64,000 nucleotides of DNA from Pristionchus mayeri (taxonomy: Eukaryota; Nematoda; Chromadorea; Rhabditida; Neodiplogasteridae). This document shows, piece after piece, positions 57,811-64,000 of the stretch. Location: positions 36,225,215 through 36,289,214 of the forward strand of contig BTRK01000003.1 of the NCBI GenBank assembly GCA_036245805.1. Reading direction: 5' to 3'. Position numbers and translations under genes: made by a program. The notes beneath the pieces were generated by a model, which worked only from the letters and a program-made list of their open reading frames with translations, was not told the origin of the DNA and did not search any database. Numbering within the stretch: position 1 is the first letter of the stretch; each line of letters opens with the position of its first letter.

Positions 57811-58161
57811 CCACCTTCCGTGGGAAGGTGGCGTATCCTGGCTTTGCAAGCAAAGTCGTAATAAAAGGAGTGAGATCTTACTATTCAAAACAATTCAATA
57901 AAAGTCCCGGGATCAAAAGCCAAAATTCGCCCTATATTTTCTGAGATTTCGCCAGGAAATCTGAACAATTAAGGTATAAAATTATAAATATTTACGCAAG
58001 AAAATATATAGCGAATTTTGGCTTTTGATCCCGGGACTTTTATTGAACTGATTGTTTTGAAAGATCTCACTCCTTTTATTGATTTGAGGTTTTGCCAAAA
58101 TTCACTTAGCTGTTGACTTTGCTTGCAAAGCCAGGATACGCCACCTTCCCACGGAAGGTGG
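57811..58161. mobile_element. Foldback MITE whose ends are themselves palindromic
   Basis: CCACCTTCCGTGGGAAGGTG at 57811 is a palindrome in itself and recurs inverted at 58141-58161. Inner paired blocks are GGCTTTGCAAGCAAAGTC, AAAAGGAGTGAGATCTTA and AAGTCCCGGGATCAAAAGCC. About 350 bp, no coding. Confidence 0.75.
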
Positions 58162-58568
58162 ATCTCGGGACTTTTCTTGACGCGGAGCGATTGATTTGTT
58201 TTCGTGATTACCGATTTCTGCTTACAAGCTTTGAAAGGATAGTGATGGGAAAGCATTTTAAAAACTAGGGTTTTTTTGCTATTTCTCGTGATCAAACTCT
58301 GTTGAGATAATTGTATTATCCTCCTCCCCTATAATTCCTCGATCTTGGATACCACGGTCCATCCCGTCGAGAAGCGACGGTACCGTATTCAAGACGCTTG
58401 GCAATGGCTAGAAAGATTGCATCGCCTCATTAGGTGTCTTCGATGTGGGCAATTGTAAAGTAAAACAGGTCGGAAGCTTTCAACTCCCTCATCCTCCCTC
58501 TCCTCACCCAGATGATTCAAAAGTTCACAACTGAAAGTACCAGTTCGAACCCAACAAACCATGTCGCC

Positions 58569-58928
58569 TTAAAGGAGGAGTGAAGGCAAAGTTCAACTTT
58601 GGACCCTGTCATTACCATGACCTGCTCCCTTTAACGACTAAAGGCTCCAAAAAAATTACATTAATATCTCAACTCTTATCAGAGTTATGATTAGTTGGCT
58701 GAATGCCATGGACGCTTGTGGGACAGGGAAGTGCGCGAATTCAAATATCTTGAAGTTTTGTCAAAAACTGGTGGGGATCGAACCCGCAACTTTCCGATTA
58801 CATGACGGCTGCTCTACCACTGAGCTATCCTATCGATATGTGTACGCTTCCTAGCTCGCGCTATGATCTTTGGAGGGTGGAACCTCCCTTCTATCGATGT
58901 GGCTACTTTGCCGAGAGCCCTCCTTTAA
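58569..58928. mobile_element. tRNA-bearing terminal-inverted-repeat element, copy 1
   Basis: The left end TTAAAGGAGGAGTG and right end CCCTCCTTTAA are inverted, next to a block (GCAAAGTTCAACTTTGG, GTCATTACCATGACC) shared with copy 2. A tRNA-like sequence lies inside on the - strand. Confidence 0.5.
58769..58836 (-). tRNA. tRNA-Thr-like sequence, probably degenerate
   Basis: On the - strand: GATAGCTCAGTGGTAGAGCA (canonical D arm and A box), middle CATGTAA with TGT in the anticodon position, and GGTTCGATCCC (canonical B box). The anticodon stem pairs only partly, the position before the anticodon is A instead of T, and the acceptor strands do not pair. Near-canonical Pol III promoter boxes suggest it could be transcribed. 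Confidence 0.4.
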
Positions 58929-59297
58929 AGAAGGAGTGTCAGCAAAGTTAAATTTTTGACGCTGTCATAACCATGACCTAGACAATCATCCCATGATCAT
59001 AGCGCGAGCTAAGAAGATAGGCAAAGGTCAATCGCATAGCTCAGTGGTAAAGCAGTCGCTGCGTAATCGGAAGGTTGCGGGTTCGAATCCCACCAGTTTT
59101 TGAAAAATCTTCTAGTTTTTTGAATTCCCGCACGTCCCTTCCCTTCAAGCCTTCCGTGGCATTCTGCCAACTAATGATAACTCGGTTCAAAATAGAGATA
59201 CGCATTTGAAATTTTCAGAATCTCTTAAGGTTGTACAAAGGTCGGTAATGGTTATGACAACGTCAAAATTTCAACTTTGCTGACAGTCCTTCTTTAA
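58925..59297. mobile_element. tRNA-bearing terminal-inverted-repeat element, copy 2
   Basis: TTAAAGAAGGAGTGTCAGCA (58925) pairs with TGCTGACAGTCCTTCTTTAA (ending 59297) with one difference, and TGACGCTGTCATAACCATGA pairs with its near complement at about 59247. It directly abuts copy 1. The tRNA-like part here is on the + strand. Confidence 0.7.
59031..59096 (+). tRNA. tRNA-Thr-like sequence, probably degenerate
   Basis: ATAGCTCAGTGGTAAAGCA, middle TGCGTAA (CGT in the anticodon position) and GGTTCGAATCCC. D arm and T loop are near canonical, but anticodon and acceptor stems pair poorly. Opposite orientation to the copy at 58769. Confidence 0.4.
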
Positions 59298-60335
59298 CCA
59301 TGTAGGGTTATTTAACACGGTGATTCCAAATACGGTACTCGTTTAACCTTAGCTTCGAATTTGTATCTCGTTCCCGAAGGTTGTTGACAACTTGAGACTA
59401 CTCTTAGTGTTTACGACCTTTGACCTGACCGAGAGAGAGAGGCGCCGGGGAGGGAGAGAGGAGGAGTATGCAGACTATGCATTGCAGAGGGATAAATTCG
59501 CGCGGGAAAATGTTTGAAAGACGTCAGCACCTACCAAACCCAATCTTTTCGAAATTAAGCTCATTGGATTCGCCGTATCAACATTAGTATACAATAGGTC
59601 GGTAGGAACTTGGAATTTCCATTGAGAGCTTGGATAGCCGAAAATGTGCCCGAACCGCCAGAGGGGTCAAAATTTCGAACTTGAAGGCGATTTTCGCACC
59701 TTTACAGTAGGAATTTCACAAATCTGAGAAGTCTCTAGGCGAGCAACCATGTACGCTCTATCGAATGAGCTATATCACGTCTGTACGATTCTCGCGCCAC
59801 CAACTCAAAAATCCGAGACGCCGCGAAACCGACAAAAATCGGAGTCAGCCTGAGACACTTCCGGTTGTGATATAGACTTGAAACTTCTGATTTAGCATCC
59901 CTTAGGTTCCCGATTAAGATCCCCAAAAGCTGGATACGTGGATTATAGGTTGAAGGGATGTCGATACCCTACCCTCTCAGGAACCTTTCCGACTGTGGGA
60001 ATCTCTAGTTTCCCGGCCTAAATTGCCCCGGCGCTTCGCGCCGGGGCAAATTATTTTCAAAATCTTGAGCCACGTCTAAAGTTTGTGAATAACTAGCTAG
60101 CAAAACATTGCTCTCTCAAATCCCCTTCTCTTTCTCTATTCGAAAAATCGAGGCGGATTATGCAGAAAAACTCTCAGCGATTTTCAATTATTAATCAGCA
60201 ACACGTGGGAGACGAATCGTGCTGAAACTTCGTTGTACTCTCCTCAAAAAGTGCGCTCTCAAGCCGATAGAAAAGCCATGTAACAGGCAAAACATGGAGA
60301 TCGCTATGCCTTGTTAACAATTTTGCAAGAATTGG
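59298..60335. other. Intergenic between the two small secreted genes
   Basis: No coding sequence that I can support. Contains a GA-rich run (59431-59466) and a perfect GC-rich hairpin at 60023-60049. Confidence 0.45.
60023..60049. repeat. Perfect GC-rich hairpin
   Basis: TTGCCCCGGCGC, a 3-base loop (TTC), then GCGCCGGGGCAA: a 12-bp perfect stem in an AT-rich setting. No run of T follows directly, so it is not a typical terminator. Confidence 0.7.
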
Positions 60336-60342
60336 TATAAAA
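60336..60342 (+). promoter_or_regulatory. TATA box of secreted Cys/Gly-rich gene 2
   Basis: TATAAAA, 42 bp before ATG 60384. Confidence 0.5.
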
Positions 60343-60383
60343 TACGAACGATTTGGCTGAATGATCATCTCACTTTACTTCTG

Positions 60384-61028
60384 ATGAAGTCCTTCCTCTC
60401 TCTTGTTCTTCTGCTGGTTTCGTTTCTGGCGCACTCGGAGGCCTACGGCGAGGCTTATGAGAACTATGGCGACCGCTACTATGCTTGTTTCAATCCGTAT
60501 GTCCTAATATTAGCACTCTTTTAATTGAAACTTCTGTAAAGTACATAATAGTTGCTCCGAATCTAAATTCAACAATTTGTGATTTATTATTTGCAAAAAA
60601 TCGCATTCTAGTTGCGTCAGAGACTGCAGAAACCAGCCTAACCCCGAGCACTTCAACTGCGATTCAATGTGCAGGTATTGTGAAAACAAATACAACTTTT
60701 TTTTAAAATTATGTTCTTACGTTCGCAACTAGAAGGGTCAGATGATGAATATATTATTCAAACTTTTTTAGCAACAGATGTTCTCACTTGCGCAATAGGC
60801 CTACGCCAATTCCACCATGGAAACAAGATGCAGAGCAGTACAAGAAGTGCAGAGCAGTGCGTCTGGGACAACCTGCTTGACCGCTGGAATTGTAATCGAA
60901 AGGGAGACAATGGCGGAGGAAAGGGAGGCAATGGAGGAGGATTCGGAAGTGGAGGAGGAGTGGGAGGAGTGGGAGGAAGCGGTACCGGAGGAGGACACTG
61001 GAACCATCCCTCGAATGGAAGGCGTTGA
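60384..61028 (+). CDS. Small secreted Cys-rich protein with Gly-rich tail, gene 2
   Basis: Exon 1, 60384-60496: signal peptide MKSFLSLVLLLVSFLAHSEA and a Tyr-rich mature start (YENYGDRYYACFNP). Exon 2, 60612-60674: CVRDCRNQPNPEHFNCDSMC, the same C-x3-C-x10-C-x3-C spacing as gene 1. Exon 3 from 60772 reads SNRCSHLRNRPTPIPPWKQD and ends in a Gly-rich tail with a GGGFGSGGGVGG-type repeat, TGA at 61026. Between YKKC and EQCVWDNLLDRWNC the frame changes by one base, so either a tiny intron, a real frameshift or a sequencing error lies near 60845-60860. Expected to be secreted; function unknown, possibly defence or cuticle related. Tandem duplicate of the gene at 56113. Confidence 0.6.
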
Positions 61029-61255
61029 TGAAATTCATTGGTCGTCGTTCGACAACTTCAAGGGATGGCTGTTCTTCTCCAGTCATAAATTGTCATTCAT
61101 TCCGTTAAATACCTTCGTAATGAAAACGATGAAATTATGATGGAAACTAAAAGGAAGAAATGGTGGCCGAGGCAATGCAATGAAAGAAGAGGTTGATGCA
61201 AGATTGGGGGAGGATTCGGTAGCAAAAGGGAAGCAAGGGAAGAGAGTGCGGAAGC

Positions 61256-61376
61256 TAGAGTTCGTAATTCGTAATTCGGGTCACCGTCTCTTCATTTTGC
61301 ACACTCTCTCGACTGGTTGAACGGCGAGAGAGTGTGTAGAATGAAGAGACCGTGATTTCATTTCTCGAACTCTGGT
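61256..61376. mobile_element. Small hairpin MITE
   Basis: TAGAGTTCG / CGAACTCTG ends and a long stem, CACCGTCTCTTCATTTTGCA with GAGAGTGTGTAGAATGAAGA on the other side, with a short loop at about 61314-61323. Stem of about 30 bp. Confidence 0.6.
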
Positions 61377-62095
61377 CAATGGAATGCTGAATTGCGGAAC
61401 GGACACGGTTTTACCTCATCTGGTGAAGATGTGAGATATTAAGAGGTCGTAATTCGGGAAACCATCGTTTAATAATAATTAATCATGCTGTTGCGGCACA
61501 GAAAAATAGATTGTGAAAACGTAAGCAACGAAAAGCTTAAGATACGATGTCGCAAGTAAGCAACAAAGGAATGGGAAGATATTTCGCTTCTTGACAGGTT
61601 TTTTACAGCACGAAGCGAAGATCGACCGAATTTCGCACGCTGGAGACTAGCTATTGCTATTGTTGAGCATAATTGATTACCGATGGAGAGTGAAGTCGAG
61701 AGATCCATTACCGTGTGCCGCCAACGTCCTGTCCGTTCTAAAATATTCGGTTGAACACTTTCATTCTTGCTCCCAACACCCCCCCCCCCATCAAATCTAT
61801 CTCAAATTACCTCCTCTTTTTGCTTCAGAGTGTTTCTCTCCTCATTTCCGAATTTTCCTCATTTTTTGCGTAACATGCTCAATTACAGAATTAACACTAA
61901 TAGCGCTCTTCGAGGAAATGACGGAAGGAAGGGAGGGATGTGACTGACTGTTGGAGCTTGAGAACCCATACCACGGTTTCCTTTCAGCACAATGTCTCCA
62001 TAGATTAAGCGGTAAGAAATTAATGGAATGGAATTTTACAAAGTCTCCGACCTCAACGAGCTGCATGAAAGAGATGGAAAATGATTCCGTTCTCT

Positions 62096-62155
62096 CCTCG
62101 TTTCGCATGCTCTCTCGCTCTCTGCCTAATCATTGTGAGAGCACACGAAACGAGG
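62096..62155. repeat. Hairpin related to the CTCTCTCGC repeats
   Basis: CCTCGTTTCGCATGCTCTC pairs with GAGAGCACACGAAACGAGG over 19 bp with two mismatches. Confidence 0.55.
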
Positions 62156-62930
62156 TAGGCGCATCCCGAATTGGCCACACTACTACTGCGGTTGGCATCT
62201 GCTCCCTCCTCTCCTTCATACATCGACGCGTCCATAAGTCACGCCCATCCTCACTGTTTGCCTCTTCTTGCGCATGTTTCACCTTCCTTTTCAGACTTTT
62301 CGGCAAAAATGACATCCGTATATTTCCAAGCGCGGTGCCGCAAAGAAAGAAAACGCGAGTTGGGAAATGACAAAAACGAGTGTTCGAGAAAGCACAATTC
62401 CAGGAACTCGACGAAGCGATAGTTCGCTAACTCGCCTGTATAAACTCGGACTGGAGGAGCTCGGGCGCAACATATTCCTGAATTTAAGTGTTGTGAATTC
62501 AGCGAAAACTTGAAGATCTTGAAGAAGAAAATGTGGCTTCATCACAATGACAAGATAATCATCACAAATACGTAGAATATCGTGTAATCTGAATCGGAGT
62601 GTGGTAGATTATACGCTGATCTGCTGTTCACCCCATCCTGGACTGGACATATGATTCTGCTGCAATTAGTCGCATTATGAACGTCAAACTCATTAAATTT
62701 TGGAAATCTGCAAGGGATCGATTTGAAAGAAGTTGGAAGAGACAATTAATAGTCTTCTCCGACTTTCGATGGAGACAAGTCGTTTGCATATAGAGGGCGC
62801 TAAGTCGGAATAGAAAAAAAAGAATTATTCAGTATTCTTGATGCTTATGACATTAGAAATGCTGGTGATCGAAGGGCATGCGCCATTTTGGAATGAGTAT
62901 TTACAATTTTCTCATACGAAAAAAATGTGA

Positions 62931-63134
62931 ATGTGCGTGCCTGTGGGCGGCTACCATTGCGACAACAAGGAGGACAACGAGAAGACATCTGAGCATCGTG
63001 TCTCGAACTGGTCACAAATCGATTGCGCTGCTATAAATGCGTGGGCGATTTTTCATGGAATGGATATTACATCGGATGCAGAACTCGTCTATTCATATGT
63101 TTCTGGAGGAGAAGTGAAAGAGTGTGAGAAATGA
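62931..63134 (+). CDS. C-type-lectin-like exon or gene fragment
   Basis: Open for 67 codons from MCVPVGGYHCDNKED, with Cys at regular positions and the block DCAAINAWAIFHGMDITSDA, which resembles the C-type lectin helix-plus-loop motif (Cys, small residues, Gly, then S-x-x-E). Ends ECEK with TGA. No upstream signal peptide exon or downstream exons were found; it may be a stray fragment. Confidence 0.3.
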   Translation: MCVPVGGYHCDNKEDNEKTSEHRVSNWSQIDCAAINAWAIFHGMDITSDAELVYSYVSGGEVKECEK

Positions 63135-64000
63135 AAAGACAATTTCCTGAATATAAACAAGGTACTAATTGACAAATTGAAAATACTATAAGAGCAAAAT
63201 AAGAGTAAGAAATCGCATTTGAGTATCCAAGAATTGCAGAATATGAGGAGTAAACATCGAATTTGATTTGTTTTCTGGGAATTTCTCGATCATCTTGCTC
63301 GGCCATCCTCTGATTTAGAGGCGAGATAAAGTGAGAGTAGGGGGGGGGGGAATTTTGGACAAAAATAGGATCAATCAATCCTATTATTGCAAGCGGAGAC
63401 TGCACCATAGCTCTCAACCTGTCAGTCACTCAAAGCCCACGACCGTTGTATTTTTGATCAATTTGTCAGTCACTGAGGTGCGTACTATGTTTTCAGCCGA
63501 CTTGCCCATTAAATTGGCCATTTTAAGTACATCGGAAATGCACAACGCTTCAGTTTGCGCATTTTACTTATGAAAATTAGTGATGACATATCATAACATG
63601 ATCACCTTTCACATACTCTCGCATTATGCCTGACCGGTGAGAGAACACATGAAGTGGTGAATGCTGCAATGGGCTGGAAAAGAACTATGACGTCCCCCTT
63701 TGGTGTATCAAAACAGGCATGACGCCATAGTTCTCATCCGACCTAGTTCCGGTGAAGGCACATGCCGACTCGGCAACTCTGCTAGAAACATATTAATTGC
63801 CTGTTATGCGGTTATTGCACGATCCACGATCAACCATCACAACTGAGATACCCCATTTCATATCGTCTCCACGCTTTTTATATTTCCCCGGTCTGGCATT
63901 GGAAAATATTTTCACGGACCAGTTGCATAGATATTTTTCCGATAGAAATCCATTAAGGACAATATATCGTATTTTGTTGCTGACAAACCTTGGCTTGTCG
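63135..64000. other. Non-coding end of the window
   Basis: Contains a G-run (63341-63350) and the MITE at 63680-63745; no gene supported. Confidence 0.4.
63680..63745. mobile_element. Palindromic MITE, GGTCGGATGAGAAC family, left end shortened
   Basis: AGAACTATGACG at the left pairs with CGCCATAGTTCTCATCCGAC at the right; the right end continues to ACCTAGTTCCGG, the complement of the start of the copy at 16197. Confidence 0.6.

Larger units (their letters stand above)
61029..62930. other. Non-coding region
   Basis: Open frames here overlap each other on both strands and show no splice-bordered family signal. It contains the hairpin elements at 61256-61376 and 62096-62155. Confidence 0.4.

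Noticed and set aside
59735..59790. tRNA-like D-arm sequence on the - strand (TATAGCTCATTCGATAGAGC)
   Set aside because: No B box or pairing stems follow.
1..64000. CRISPR arrays, bacterial operons, rRNA genes or integrated prokaryotic DNA
   Set aside because: No regularly spaced repeats, Shine-Dalgarno-led gene runs or rRNA sequence were seen; all coding is intron-rich.

Overview
This window looks like a chromosome segment from a free-living nematode, most likely a diplogastrid such as Pristionchus (inference from gene style; no search was run). Coding sequence is broken into short exons with GT donors and TTTCAG-type acceptors, many introns are only 30-60 bp, and the recognisable families are nematode-like: C-type lectin-like secreted proteins, a fatty acyl-CoA reductase, EGF-module proteins and small secreted Cys/Gly-rich proteins. 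There are no bacterial-type operons, rRNA genes or CRISPR arrays. Mariner/Tc1, hAT-like and possible Mutator-like elements, most of them foldback (palindromic) and non-autonomous, fill a large share of the window.

Layout: (1) 0.2-6.2 kb, + strand: a multi-exon gene for a large secreted protein with EGF-like modules. Two foldback elements sit in its introns and one carries two tRNA-like sequences. (2) 6.7-7.8 kb, - strand: a compact Gln/Gly-rich gene with a TATA box. (3) 8.8-13.5 kb, + strand: a hypothetical gene whose frame continues across a 3.7-kb intron holding three mariner-type elements. (4) 14.8-16.6 kb: a C-type lectin-like gene open over 11 exons but cut off by (5) a giant inverted repeat at 16.7-27.7 kb. 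Its arms carry a mariner element nested with a Mutator-like foldback, pieces of an unrecognised repeat-containing secreted gene, and four alternating copies of a 0.9-kb unit around a Tc1-like palindrome. (6) 27.7-32.6 kb: a decayed second C-type lectin gene starting inside the right arm edge, followed by exons of a Cys-containing module.

(7) 33.2-36.7 kb: an intact 15-exon fatty acyl-CoA reductase (548 codons by my splice model). (8) 37.0-38.2 kb: a hAT-like palindrome with a perfect 8-bp target duplication. (9) 38.7-45.2 kb: a second, broken reductase copy. Its 5' half is on the + strand and its 3' half on the - strand, separated and flanked by 2.2-kb inverted repeats. (10) 45.3-51.3 kb: more copies of the same repeat and a mariner-like element. 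(11) 51.4-55.6 kb: a decayed paralogue of the Cys-module gene, with a Tc1-like palindrome inserted. (12) 56.1-61.0 kb: two related small secreted genes (signal peptide, C-x3-C-x10-C-x3-C, Gly-rich tail), separated by tRNA-bearing foldback elements. (13) 61-64 kb: mostly non-coding with small hairpins, one C-type-lectin-like exon fragment and a MITE.

Most genes here encode predicted secreted proteins. The evolutionary story is repeated tandem or inverted duplication followed by decay, with inverted transposon copies at or near the breakpoints. Exon coordinates are my manual splice predictions and have not been tested against transcripts.
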